From an uncultured Bacteroidales bacterium (GTDB taxonomy: Bacteria > Bacteroidota > Bacteroidia > Bacteroidales > UBA932): 64,000 nucleotides of DNA. This document shows, in pieces, positions 26,688-36,181 of the stretch; position 1 is the first letter of the stretch; each line of letters starts with the position of its first letter. The notes under the pieces were generated by a model. That model was not told the DNA's origin. It worked only from the letters and a program-made list of their open reading frames with translations, and ran no database searches. The position numbers were made by a program, and so were the translations under genes. The stretch covers positions 1-64,000 of the forward strand of contig CAKVAS010000001.1 of NCBI GenBank assembly GCA_934725015.1. Reading direction: 5' to 3'.

Positions 26688-29600
26688 TCATTCTTCCGTT
26701 TCGCCATCCCACAGACCTATGCCGCTCACGGACGGGGTTCCCGTGCCGACCGGATAGTCCGAGACATTCGCCGAAGTCACATTAATTCCCGAGGTGACGT
26801 TCCCGCCGTCTATAACGACCTGCACCATGCCGCCGTAGAGACAGTCCGCGACGCTGCTATTCTCGTCGGACTTGGCAACAATGCCGCCATAGGTGAGCTT
26901 GTCTATGCTTTCCTTGCTCGAACCGAGATTGCCGTAGAAGCGGCTTTCCGAAATGTCCGTGGAGAGCCCTACGGCAACGACGCCACCCGCATACAGAGGG
27001 GAGCTGTGCGCCTGAATGACGCCTTTCGCCACACAACCGCTAACCTTGGAGCTCTCCAGTTTGCCGGCAATACCCGCCGAGGCATGAGGGTAGTCTCCGG
27101 AATTGCCCGTGGAGGTACATCCGGACAGGACGGCATTCCTCGCGTATGCGACTATGCCGGCGGAAGCGCCCTTGCGGAGAGTGAAGTTTCCGGAGTTAAC
27201 GCAGCCGGACACCGTGAGCCTGCCTCCCGTCGAAGAGGCCGCTGCGTTAAGGTCGAACGCCCCGAGAATGCCTCCGACGCAAGTGAAGGTATATGTGCCG
27301 CCGTCCGGGCTGATGTTGTTCTGTATTCCGGAGTACAGAGCCGAAGTGTTGCCGCAGTTGCTTATCACTGATTCCTTTCCCTCGAAACCCGCAATGCAGC
27401 CCACCACGCCGCCGACGGCCGACTTGCTGTTCGTCCTGTTATCCGACCGCCCGGCCTCAACCTTCGCGGCTGACTTGGAATCGGTCACCGTGCAGGCCTT
27501 GGCCGCATATCCGAGAATGCCTCCGACATTGATGCCTTTCTCGAAATAAGGGGCGTCGGCCTTGCCGTCAGAACCGTTGCCCCTTCGGCAGGTGACGCAG
27601 ACCTCCGAACCGTCCTTCGCGGTGCATCCGCTGAGGGAAATCATGCTTTCCGCCCAGCCAAGGATGCCGCCGACGGCGCAGACAGCGTCCGAAGTCACTC
27701 TCGGTCCCTTGCCGTCACGGTGCAGCCGCACCTCAATCTTGCCGCCGAACTCCGCATTCATCACCGGGACATCGTGCGTGACCCCGCCGATAAATCCGCC
27801 CACGCCCAAGGCGCAGTTGTCCGCCATGTTCATGACCTGAATCGAGCCCTCGGAAGACGCGCCCGCGAAATCCAGCTCCATAACCGCACCTCCGACCTCA
27901 ACCTGCCCGTACAGTCCTCCGGCAAAAATATACTTGGAAGTGCCGTCGCTCAGGATATCGCCCCTGTTGGAGTTTGCATTCAGATAAACCTGCCCGCACC
28001 ATCCGGCAATGCCGCCGGCCTTGACCGTCGCAGCTCCGGAAGTAATGTGCAGGGCTCCGCCGTTGAACGAATCCGAGACTCCGCCAAGCGCATAGCCCGC
28101 AACTCCACCGGCATAGACATTCCCGTTCACGGAGGCCTCGGACACGGCCGCGTAGTTCTCGCAGCCCTTAACCGCCCCGGACTCTTCCACACGGGCAGCG
28201 ACTCCGCCTATGTTATGCTCCTTTGCAGAAGACAGGTCGCTGACCTCCCCGTTGTTCGTGCAGTATTCCAAAGAGCCGGAGAGTTCCGCCACGACACCTC
28301 CCGTCAGAACAGGGACATCCGTGTCGGCGAACTCAACCGGGAGCGTCACGCTTCCCTGATTCTTCGATTTCTCGACGACGGCGTCGGGCTGCACCCTGCC
28401 GACAAGTCCCGACACAAGCGCCGAGCTCATCGACTCATGCTCGCAGAACCCTGCCGTGACCGTTCCTCCGTTCGTGCAGGCCGTCATCACCGAGTTCTCC
28501 AGCTGCGCCGCCACGGAAGCCCACACGGCGGCCGAACCGGCCATGACAGGCCTTGTGAACGAGCATGAGGCATCAATGGAAAGGTTGCTTACCGTGGCCT
28601 CGGAACAATGCCCGAACAACGGCGCTGCATCCTTCAGATTGAGAATCGAGTGTCCCTTACCGTCGAATGTCAGGCTGAAAGGACGCTCCTCCGTTCCTAT
28701 CGGCGTCCCCCACTGTACTCCATCCATATCGACATCACCCAGCAGAGTGACGTTGCCGTCGGCATCGGTCCAGTCAGAGATGTCCCCGCCGGCGTTGAAA
28801 GTCTCGGCGAAAAGTTCCATTCCCTTTCCGGTCATTATCCCGTGGGCGACATTGTAGCCCTGATATATAAGAGGAAGTTCAATGAGCTCGCTGGAAATGT
28901 ACTGGTTCAGGGCTATCTGCACGGCCTTGTTTGAACGCGAATCGCTGAGGTTTTCGCCGAAATGGAAGACATACCTCACCTGTCCCCCATCCGCATCCTC
29001 GCTCGTGACGGTCACGTCCTCGGGAGCATTGACCCCGCTCACTACGGCATCCGGGACGAGAATCTCCAGAGTTCCGGTGCCGTCTGCGGGCAGAAGCACG
29101 TTGCCGTCCCCGTCATAGTTCAGCTCAGTTCCGAACTGCCACATCGAGACATACGCCCCCACGTCCTCACCGCTCCTGCTGAAGGCAATGCGCCCCATGC
29201 GAGACTCCGCCTCATTCTTCCCGGAAGCAATGGTGACAGAAGTCTCTACAAAGTCCCCTCGGGTCACGGACTCTCCCTTATTGACAACTAACCAGCTGTT
29301 TTCGGGCGTCACTCCCCATTCCACGTCGGGAAGTGTCCTCACTGTAATCTTGGCTGCGACCCCTCCGATTCCGGACACGATGTACGACTTGCTGAATATG
29401 AACGCATTGCCGGACTGGGTGAGACGGAAAGGAGCGATGCGGTATTCTCCGGCGGTGAATGTTATCGTCGCCGGCTGGCGGGACTCGAAGGAATCGTTGG
29501 GAAGAATGCTCAGAGTGAACTTTCCGGTTCCGCGATGCTCTTCCTGAACCACCGAGCACCAGGGCTGGTCGGAAGCAATCCGCCACCGGACATTGTCGTC

Positions 29601-29795
29601 ATTAAGGACAACGTCGAAGTCCAGCGTATGCCCTGCAGAAGTCAGGGACAGGCTTTCGCCGACAGCCGCTCCGTCTCTGAGGAACGAGACCTCGATGTCC
29701 CCGATTTCAGTCGAGCCGCCGAAATCTATGCCTTCATCGACACAGGCGGTCGTGAAAACCGCAAGCAAAAGAATCGTCAGTATATTGTTTTTCAT
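26688..29795 (-). CDS. BACON/GLUG-repeat surface lipoprotein
   Basis: A 1035-residue lipoprotein (signal ILLLAVFTTAC). The N-terminus has BACON-like sandwiches (WRIASDQPWCSVVQEE, WGVTPENSWLVVNKGE), which in this group often bind mucin or glycans or act as spacers. A transition domain (FSLTFDGKGHSILNLKD) leads to about 15 GLUG-type repeats (GGVAGYALGGVSDSF, GGILGYAAKACTVTDS). GLUG repeats form extended right-handed beta structures in adhesins. There is no catalytic motif. It lies directly behind the susD-like gene (23 bases) and likely serves as an extra surface binding protein of this locus. Confidence 0.88.
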   Translation of the reverse strand: MKNNILTILLLAVFTTACVDEGIDFGGSTEIGDIEVSFLRDGAAVGESLSLTSAGHTLDFDVVLNDDNVRWRIASDQPWCSVVQEEHRGTGKFTLSILPNDSFESRQPATITFTAGEYRIAPFRLTQSGNAFIFSKSYIVSGIGGVAAKITVRTLPDVEWGVTPENSWLVVNKGESVTRGDFVETSVTIASGKNEAESRMGRIAFSRSGEDVGAYVSMWQFGTELNYDGDGNVLLPADGTGTLEILVPDAVVSGVNAPEDVTVTSEDADGGQVRYVFHFGENLSDSRSNKAVQIALNQYISSELIELPLIYQGYNVAHGIMTGKGMELFAETFNAGGDISDWTDADGNVTLLGDVDMDGVQWGTPIGTEERPFSLTFDGKGHSILNLKDAAPLFGHCSEATVSNLSIDASCSFTRPVMAGSAAVWASVAAQLENSVMTACTNGGTVTAGFCEHESMSSALVSGLVGRVQPDAVVEKSKNQGSVTLPVEFADTDVPVLTGGVVAELSGSLEYCTNNGEVSDLSSAKEHNIGGVAARVEESGAVKGCENYAAVSEASVNGNVYAGGVAGYALGGVSDSFNGGALHITSGAATVKAGGIAGWCGQVYLNANSNRGDILSDGTSKYIFAGGLYGQVEVGGAVMELDFAGASSEGSIQVMNMADNCALGVGGFIGGVTHDVPVMNAEFGGKIEVRLHRDGKGPRVTSDAVCAVGGILGWAESMISLSGCTAKDGSEVCVTCRRGNGSDGKADAPYFEKGINVGGILGYAAKACTVTDSKSAAKVEAGRSDNRTNSKSAVGGVVGCIAGFEGKESVISNCGNTSALYSGIQNNISPDGGTYTFTCVGGILGAFDLNAAASSTGGRLTVSGCVNSGNFTLRKGASAGIVAYARNAVLSGCTSTGNSGDYPHASAGIAGKLESSKVSGCVAKGVIQAHSSPLYAGGVVAVGLSTDISESRFYGNLGSSKESIDKLTYGGIVAKSDENSSVADCLYGGMVQVVIDGGNVTSGINVTSANVSDYPVGTGTPSVSGIGLWDGETEE

Positions 29796-29818
29796 ATCCT
29801 TACAGATTTATCATTTTA

Positions 29819-31534
29819 TCAGTTTCTGCCCTTAGCCCTGTTGCTGCGGCTCTCGGCCGTGGAGGCCCACCACACGTCAGTCGTCATGTTGTTGCTTCCT
29901 CCCAGCCAGCCGGCGACAGCCTTCGCGTACTGCTCGGCGTTATAAAAGTCCTCCGTCGCGGGGTAGCGCATCCTCGTCGGGAGCACGCAGTCGTTTTCCG
30001 CAGCCTCGCCGTTCGTCCTGAGCAGCGGGTAGCCGGTGCGCCTGTAGTCACACCACGCCTCCGTACCGCACCAGAACGTCGAAACCCATTTCTGCGTCAT
30101 GATATGCTCCAAGGCCCTGCTGTTGTCATAGCTTCCGTCAATGTAGGAAATGAAGTCAACCAGTTCGGCGGAAGTGGAAACGAGAGTCCTGTTCCATTCA
30201 AGAACGGATGTCCGCACCGCCTCAAGGTAGAGTTCCTTGGTTTTCTGCCCGCTCATGGTCAGCCATCCTCGCGCGGCGGCCTCGGCGAAGCAGAACAGGA
30301 CCTCGGAATAGTTCATGACAGCATACGAGTCCGCATTCTTCAGGTCGCCGATGTGCGATGACGAGGTGGATTTGCGGGGATACCTGCCGATAGACGAATT
30401 TCCCGCCTGTGACACCGCCACATTGAAGAAAAAGGACATATCCGAACGGGACAGCTGCGTCGGGGCGCCGGCACAGTCATCCACGCCGAGCGCGACGAGA
30501 GTGGAGTTTGAGCTGAAGTCCTTCTTGGCGTTGCTGTATTTGTGGAAATAGTAGAAATATCGCGGGTCGGTGAAGTTGTCCCCCATCATCGTCTTCACAA
30601 GAGTACGGCACGCCGCCTCCGCGTTCCATACGCCTGAGGTGGTGGAATAGAACGGGGTGAACAGGGCGGAATTGGAATAGCTGAACCCTACCCTCGCCGC
30701 ATCGGCAATCTCACCGAACACCGGATACTGCCCGTTCCCCGTGAAGGAGTCATATATTTCGGAAATCCTGCTTATCACGTTTATTTCGCCCAATTCGTCA
30801 TTGAGCGCGAAGTTCCCTCCCGTCTCCTCGACAATTTTCATCGCCGAACGCACCAAAAGCCTGAGGTACAGCGAATTGCCGAACTTACGCCATTTGGCGG
30901 CATCTCCGGAATACATATAGTCGCACTGACGCGAGAAGTCATCCCCGTCAATCAGCCCGTCGGCCACGGCCTTCTCCGCCTCGATGAACCTGCTGTTTGC
31001 CGTCTCAAGGGAGATGAACATATCCCTGTATATCTCCTCCTGAGGGTCATACGACGTCCTGTAGCTGAAACCGTCTCCCTGCTGGCTTATGAGTCCCGCA
31101 TTGAAATAGGGAACGTCGCCGTAAGTGTCTGTGATGACGGACATAAGCCATGTCCTCAGGATGAGTGCCACCCCTTCCATGGCCGGGTTGTCCTCCTCGC
31201 GGGCAAGCTTCAGCATATACTGAGCATTGCCGTATTCCTCATACAGATTCCACAGCGAGGAGGAGATGTTCTCCGCAATGTCGTAGTTATAAATCAGCGT
31301 GGCGGAGGTCTCGAAGCCAGTGTTCACCGAATACTGCATCATTTCCGGAATCAGGTCGTAGCAACGCTGCAGAACCTTGTATTCCGCATTATACAGAATC
31401 GGCTGCACGAACGACTCGGACGGAACGTCGTACAGGGCATACGGGTTCCTGCTCATGTCGTCGAATTTGCTGCACGCGGACAGTGCGGAAAGAGCCGCGG
31501 CGGAGACAGCGAGTATTTTTATGACAGTTTTCAT
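29819..31534 (-). CDS. SusD-like nutrient-binding outer-membrane lipoprotein
   Basis: A 571-residue lipoprotein with signal SAAALSALSAC. The pattern NPYALYDVPSESFVQPILYN, WLMSVITDTYGDVPYFNAG and RTGYPLLRTNG fits the SusD-like_2 type rather than classical SusD/RagB. Asn- and Trp-rich ends (GGSNNMTTDVWWASTAESRS) are also typical. It follows susC by 14 bases. This type is often paired with SusC proteins carrying an STN domain, as here. The substrate cannot be deduced. Confidence 0.92.
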   Translation of the reverse strand: MKTVIKILAVSAAALSALSACSKFDDMSRNPYALYDVPSESFVQPILYNAEYKVLQRCYDLIPEMMQYSVNTGFETSATLIYNYDIAENISSSLWNLYEEYGNAQYMLKLAREEDNPAMEGVALILRTWLMSVITDTYGDVPYFNAGLISQQGDGFSYRTSYDPQEEIYRDMFISLETANSRFIEAEKAVADGLIDGDDFSRQCDYMYSGDAAKWRKFGNSLYLRLLVRSAMKIVEETGGNFALNDELGEINVISRISEIYDSFTGNGQYPVFGEIADAARVGFSYSNSALFTPFYSTTSGVWNAEAACRTLVKTMMGDNFTDPRYFYYFHKYSNAKKDFSSNSTLVALGVDDCAGAPTQLSRSDMSFFFNVAVSQAGNSSIGRYPRKSTSSSHIGDLKNADSYAVMNYSEVLFCFAEAAARGWLTMSGQKTKELYLEAVRTSVLEWNRTLVSTSAELVDFISYIDGSYDNSRALEHIMTQKWVSTFWCGTEAWCDYRRTGYPLLRTNGEAAENDCVLPTRMRYPATEDFYNAEQYAKAVAGWLGGSNNMTTDVWWASTAESRSNRAKGRN

Positions 31535-31548
31535 ATTGCCGTTCTTCT

Positions 31549-34500
31549 TTAGAAAGTGATTTTAATGCTTGCTCCGTACTGGGCCGTCGAAGGCATCTGG
31601 AGAAGGTCGAAGCCCGGGGTGAGGGCATTTCCCCTCATGGTCACGGACTCCGGGTCAAAGCCCGGGAACCTGCTCCAGCAATAAAGGTTGTTCCCATAGA
31701 CGGCAAGAGTGAGCCCGCTTATGACCTTTGTCTTGGCAAGAAGCTTCTTCGGGAAAGAGTATTCCAGACGCACGTCCCTGAGCTTGAGGAACGAGGTGCT
31801 CACGAAGTTCGCCTCGGTGCACGGACGGTCGTAGAGGGCCTGATAGTATGCCTGGATGCCGGTGGCCGGAATCTTGTCCGTGTAAATCCTGTAGTTTCCG
31901 TCTTCGAGAATCTGAACGCCCTTCGGAACCATGGAGCCGTCGCGCCCCGCGAGTGTGGCCACGCCCTTTCCCCGGTAGTTCAGAACCCAGTTAGTCAGTG
32001 ACCAGACGTGTCCGCCGTACTGCCCGTCAAAGCTGATGCTTGCCTTGAGGCCCTTCCAGCTGAACTGCGTGCTGAACCCGCCCTGCCACTTAGGCATACA
32101 CTCGCCGATGTAGGACAGGTCATAGTCGGTTATCGGGCTGCCGTTCTTGTCGAGAACCATCATCCCCGAGACGTCGGTCATCTTTCCGTCCGCCCCGACG
32201 GCGTATGAGCCTTCCGGAGCACGCTTGTACTTGTAGCCGTACATCGACGTCAGGGAACTTCCGACATACGCGTACATGTAGGCGTATGACGAATACTGGG
32301 CTATGTTCCAGAAATCTATCCCGTCGCCGAGCTCAAGAACCTCGTTCCTGTTCATGGACCAGTTGGCGTTGAGCCTCCACTGGAAATCCCTCGTCTTGAG
32401 AAGAAGTCCGCTCGCGGAAATCTCGACACCTCGGTTGCGGATGGCGCCGGCATTGGTGAACACGGTGTTAACGCCGGTGGAAGTGGAAACGGGCATCTTC
32501 GCGAGAATGTTCCTGGTGTTGCCGTCATAGTAGGCGACATCCAGATTGAGCCTGCTGCGGAACAGCCTGATGTCCGCCCCGATCTCCCATGAAGAGACAA
32601 TCTCCGGCTTCAGTGCGCTGTTCGCCTTGGTCTTCTGCGTCGTCACGCCGCTCGGGAACTTGGTGCTCTGGAAATATTCTTCAATCCTGTAGGGAGCCGT
32701 GTCGTGCCCGACCTGCGCCCATGAGCCACGGAGTTTCAGGAAATCCACAATGCCGTTCGTACGGCCGAAGTCCAGCAGCTCGTTCAGCACGACGCTTCCG
32801 GAAACCGACGGATAGAAGAACGAGCGGTTCGCGGCGGGCAGGGTGCTGGCCCAGTCATTTCTGCCCGTAAGGTCGAGGAATATGGCATTGCGCCACGAAA
32901 GGGAGACCAGTCCGTAGAGGGAGTTGGTCTGCCGCGACTCCGAATAGCTCTCGTTCTTGACCTCCGACTTGGAGTTCGCGAGAGAATACACGCCCGGCAG
33001 GTAGAGGTTGTCGGCCGTCTGCTGCGTCCTCGAATATTCGCGGTAGAGAATGCTTCCGCCGAAGTTTGCGTTAAGTCCGAAATCATGGTCGAACTTATGG
33101 TTATAGGTGAACAGGAACTCGCCGGTATATTGCAGGGACGCGATGCGCTGCTCCTGATACCAGCCCTCCGGCTTCGCCTGCGTGGAAACGGCCTGCTGCT
33201 GGGTACGGAACTCGCTCACATGATCCAGACCGCCCCTGAGCATGAGCTTCAGATCCTTGTAGATGTCGAAGTCCAGCTTCACGTTGCCATAGATTCTGTC
33301 CCTGTCCTGCGTGTTCACGCACTCGTTGGCGATAAAATAGGCATTGTTCTTTCCGCCCGTGAGTGACGTGTCCTGCTGCTTGCCTTCCTTTCCGCTGACC
33401 CAATAGTTCTTCGCCCAGTCCATGTCTATGTTCGGGGCGTAGCACCAGAGGCTGTACATGATGGACGTCGAACCGTAGCCGGAACCCGTCGGGATGTTGT
33501 CCATCTGCTTGCGGCGGTAGTTGAGGGTTATCTCCGAGGTGAACCACTTGGTGAACTCGTTCTTGGTGCGGAGGAAGATGTGCTGGTTGTTGCCGGGAGA
33601 GTTCGGTATGATTCCCTGATTGCGCATATCGCTGAACGAGAGGCGCACGGAGTTGCGGCTGTTCAGCCTGCCGGACACCGTGAGGCTGTTCTTGAGGGTG
33701 TTGCCGGTCTCGAAGAAGTCCCTGAACCAGTCCCCGTTGCTTACGAAAGGAGTCTGCTGACGTATGAAGTCCCCAGCCTCGTTCAGGCTTCCGCCGATGC
33801 CCTTGGCAACACTGTAGTACTGATAAGCCGGAGTGCCGTCCAGTTTCGCGCCCCATGAGAGCATTCCGGACTGCCCCGGCTTCCCGAGAGGGTTGAGATC
33901 CGGATTGGACGTGTCGGTCACATAGTAGAAATAGGACGGATCGTCTCCCTGCCCGTATTCATACTGGAGGTCCGGAGATGAATTGACCGTCTCGAACGAG
34001 AGCGCCGCGGAATATTCCACGCTAATCTTAGATTCAAGCTTTTCCGCCGACTTCGTCGTTATGACGATGGCTCCGTTGGATGCGCTGGAACCGTAGAGGG
34101 CAGTGGCCGCCGGCCCCTTGAGGACAGTTATCGACTCGATGTCGTCCGGGTTGATGTCGCCGGAGCCGTCACCGTAGTCAATCGCGTATGCGGAGCCCTC
34201 GCCGCCGGCCTCGGAAGCCGTGGCGTTGTTGTACATGGGCACGCCATCGACCACGAACAGAGCCCCGTTGTTCGCGAAGTCAACGGAAGACTCGCCGCGC
34301 AGGGTCACGCGGGTGGTGCCGCCGCCGGAGCTTGACTGCTCTATCCTTAGGCCTGCGACCTGTCCGTTAAGTCCCGAAAGCCAATTGTTCGCTGTCGTGG
34401 CATTGGATATGGCATCGGAGTTAATCTTCGACATCGCGTAGCCGAGCGACTTCTCGTCACGCTTTATGCCGAGAGCCGTCACGACCACGGAGTTCAGCTG

Positions 34501-35118
34501 TTCAGCCTCCGGAAGCATCTTCACATCAATGCCTGTTTCATTTCCGACAGTGATGTTCTGCGTCCTGTAGCCGAGGAATGAGAACTGAACGATGTCTCCC
34601 CTCTTGACTTTCAGGGAATAGACGCCTTCAGCATCGGTGAGGACACCGTTGGTGGTGTTCAGCACGAACACGCCCACCCCTGACAAAGGCTTTGAGTTCT
34701 CATCGACGACCTTGCCGCTGATGACAAATTCTTCCGGAAGCCTGTCTGCGGACTGACCTGCGGCAGCGGTGCCTTCGGCCTTTTTGATGGCGATGCTGTC
34801 CGCAATCAGTTCGTATGTGCACCCGGTTCCCTTGAGAACGACGTCGAGCACTGCGCTGATTTTCATGTCCTTCACATCAACCGTCACCGGAGGAATGCCC
34901 TCAATCACGGCATTGCCGTAAAAGAACTGGCAGTTCCCCTTCCTCTCCATTTCGGCAAGGAATACGTCAACGGGCATATCCTTCGCCTTGATTGTCACCT
35001 TCCTGTCAAGCACGGAGCTGTCCTGTGCCAGCGCAGCGGTTCCCGACAGCGCGGAAAAGACCGCGACGAGACTCAGGACGGCCAGCTTCATTCCATTTTT
35101 GGTCATATACTCACTCAT
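31549..35118 (-). CDS. SusC-family TonB-linked transporter with STN signalling domain
   Basis: About 1189 residues if started at 35118, where ATGAGTGA overlaps the FecR stop; starts at 35145 and 35106 are also in frame. After the signal (VFSALSGTAALAQ) is an STN domain (VTIKAKDMPVDVFLAEMERK, about residues 40-110), which in FecA-like systems contacts the anti-sigma factor. Then come a carboxypeptidase-like domain (VISGKVVDENSKPLSGVGVF), the TonB box/plug (VVTALGIKRDEKSLGY, YGSSASNGAIVITTK) and the barrel ending QYGASIKITF. The STN domain is absent from the other SusC in the window, showing that the two loci use different signalling. Confidence 0.95.
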   Translation of the reverse strand: MSEYMTKNGMKLAVLSLVAVFSALSGTAALAQDSSVLDRKVTIKAKDMPVDVFLAEMERKGNCQFFYGNAVIEGIPPVTVDVKDMKISAVLDVVLKGTGCTYELIADSIAIKKAEGTAAAGQSADRLPEEFVISGKVVDENSKPLSGVGVFVLNTTNGVLTDAEGVYSLKVKRGDIVQFSFLGYRTQNITVGNETGIDVKMLPEAEQLNSVVVTALGIKRDEKSLGYAMSKINSDAISNATTANNWLSGLNGQVAGLRIEQSSSGGGTTRVTLRGESSVDFANNGALFVVDGVPMYNNATASEAGGEGSAYAIDYGDGSGDINPDDIESITVLKGPAATALYGSSASNGAIVITTKSAEKLESKISVEYSAALSFETVNSSPDLQYEYGQGDDPSYFYYVTDTSNPDLNPLGKPGQSGMLSWGAKLDGTPAYQYYSVAKGIGGSLNEAGDFIRQQTPFVSNGDWFRDFFETGNTLKNSLTVSGRLNSRNSVRLSFSDMRNQGIIPNSPGNNQHIFLRTKNEFTKWFTSEITLNYRRKQMDNIPTGSGYGSTSIMYSLWCYAPNIDMDWAKNYWVSGKEGKQQDTSLTGGKNNAYFIANECVNTQDRDRIYGNVKLDFDIYKDLKLMLRGGLDHVSEFRTQQQAVSTQAKPEGWYQEQRIASLQYTGEFLFTYNHKFDHDFGLNANFGGSILYREYSRTQQTADNLYLPGVYSLANSKSEVKNESYSESRQTNSLYGLVSLSWRNAIFLDLTGRNDWASTLPAANRSFFYPSVSGSVVLNELLDFGRTNGIVDFLKLRGSWAQVGHDTAPYRIEEYFQSTKFPSGVTTQKTKANSALKPEIVSSWEIGADIRLFRSRLNLDVAYYDGNTRNILAKMPVSTSTGVNTVFTNAGAIRNRGVEISASGLLLKTRDFQWRLNANWSMNRNEVLELGDGIDFWNIAQYSSYAYMYAYVGSSLTSMYGYKYKRAPEGSYAVGADGKMTDVSGMMVLDKNGSPITDYDLSYIGECMPKWQGGFSTQFSWKGLKASISFDGQYGGHVWSLTNWVLNYRGKGVATLAGRDGSMVPKGVQILEDGNYRIYTDKIPATGIQAYYQALYDRPCTEANFVSTSFLKLRDVRLEYSFPKKLLAKTKVISGLTLAVYGNNLYCWSRFPGFDPESVTMRGNALTPGFDLLQMPSTAQYGASIKITF

Positions 35119-36181
35119 TTTTTGATATATAGTATTCTCCTTCATACTCAGTCACCGCAATCGGAATCGGAGAAGTCACCTCCAGCAGGCGGAAGACGTC
35201 CCCGATGTTCCTTCCGGAATTTTTCCCCGTGTATTTGATGTTACAGATTTCACTCTGGACATGGATTCTGACGCCATAGCGTCTGGAAAGGCAGTTCACG
35301 ACCTGACGGAGAGGGGTGTCCTCGAATATCATCACGTCCGAATTTATCCAGCTGGTGGAGTTCCGAACCGAGACTTTCTGCTTCGATATGCTCGACTGCA
35401 TCTCATCGACCCGGAGTTCCTCCCCGGGCTGAAGCTTTATGATGTCGGAATTTATCCTCGCCTCGAGAGTACCCTCGTGGAGCGTGGTCACGGAATAGGC
35501 GTCATCGGAATATGCGTTTATGTTAAACGACGTGCCGCGGACGATGTACGACTCGCGTCCGCAGCGTATGATGAAAAGCCGCGCCGAATCCTTCGCCACG
35601 TCAAAGAACGCCTCGCCGTTCAGTGTCACCTCACGCGCACACTCGTTGAACGAGTCGGAAAGCGTCAGGGACGAGCTCTCGTTCAGGACAATCTTCGTCC
35701 CGTCCGGGAGCGTGGCCCGCCGCTTCTCATTCCGCCCCGTGACATAGCACATCCGGCCGCCGTCCGTCCGCTCCGAAGCCGTGTCCGTCCCGGATCTCCG
35801 GATCAGCGAGTCCCCCTCCGCCGCCGGCACGGCCACCATGGCAGGAGCCGCTCCGGAACCGCTTACGGAAAGCCGCCATGCGGCGACGCCTATGACCAGC
35901 GCCGCGCAGGAGGCGGCTGCAAGGGCGAAAAGGTAGAGCCGCCGGGCAGGTCGTTTCTTGGCGAACTTGTCCCGGTTGCCGGCCTGTACCCTGTTCCAGA
36001 ACCTGTCGATGCCCTTCGAGACATCGGTCTGGGTGCTCAGCGCCGCCAGTTCCCGGCGATAGGCCTCGGTGTTTTCCTCCGACGCCGACACCCAGGCGGC
36101 CAGTCCGGCCGCCTCCGCATCGGACAGTTCCCCTGTCATGAATTTGAGTATCAGCAGTCTTATGTGCGCGTCAGTTATCAT
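35111..36181 (-). CDS. FecR-family anti-sigma factor
   Basis: A 356-residue inner-membrane protein. The cytoplasmic N-terminus (MITDAHIRLLILKFMTGELS, FWNRVQAGNRDKFAKK) binds sigma, a single helix spans about residues 82-104 (LFALAAASCAALVIGVAAW), and the periplasmic FecR domain includes ATLPDGTKIVLNESSSL, GEAFFDVAKD and VRGTSFNINAY. A C-terminal DUF4974-like part (FEDTPLRQVVNCLSRRYGV) is normal for Bacteroidetes. The start at 36181 overlaps the preceding stop as TAATG; a longer start at 36223 would run back into that gene. It should relay a signal from the SusC STN domain to the sigma factor at 19455-20018. Confidence 0.94.
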   Translation of the reverse strand: MITDAHIRLLILKFMTGELSDAEAAGLAAWVSASEENTEAYRRELAALSTQTDVSKGIDRFWNRVQAGNRDKFAKKRPARRLYLFALAAASCAALVIGVAAWRLSVSGSGAAPAMVAVPAAEGDSLIRRSGTDTASERTDGGRMCYVTGRNEKRRATLPDGTKIVLNESSSLTLSDSFNECAREVTLNGEAFFDVAKDSARLFIIRCGRESYIVRGTSFNINAYSDDAYSVTTLHEGTLEARINSDIIKLQPGEELRVDEMQSSISKQKVSVRNSTSWINSDVMIFEDTPLRQVVNCLSRRYGVRIHVQSEICNIKYTGKNSGRNIGDVFRLLEVTSPIPIAVTEYEGEYYISKNE

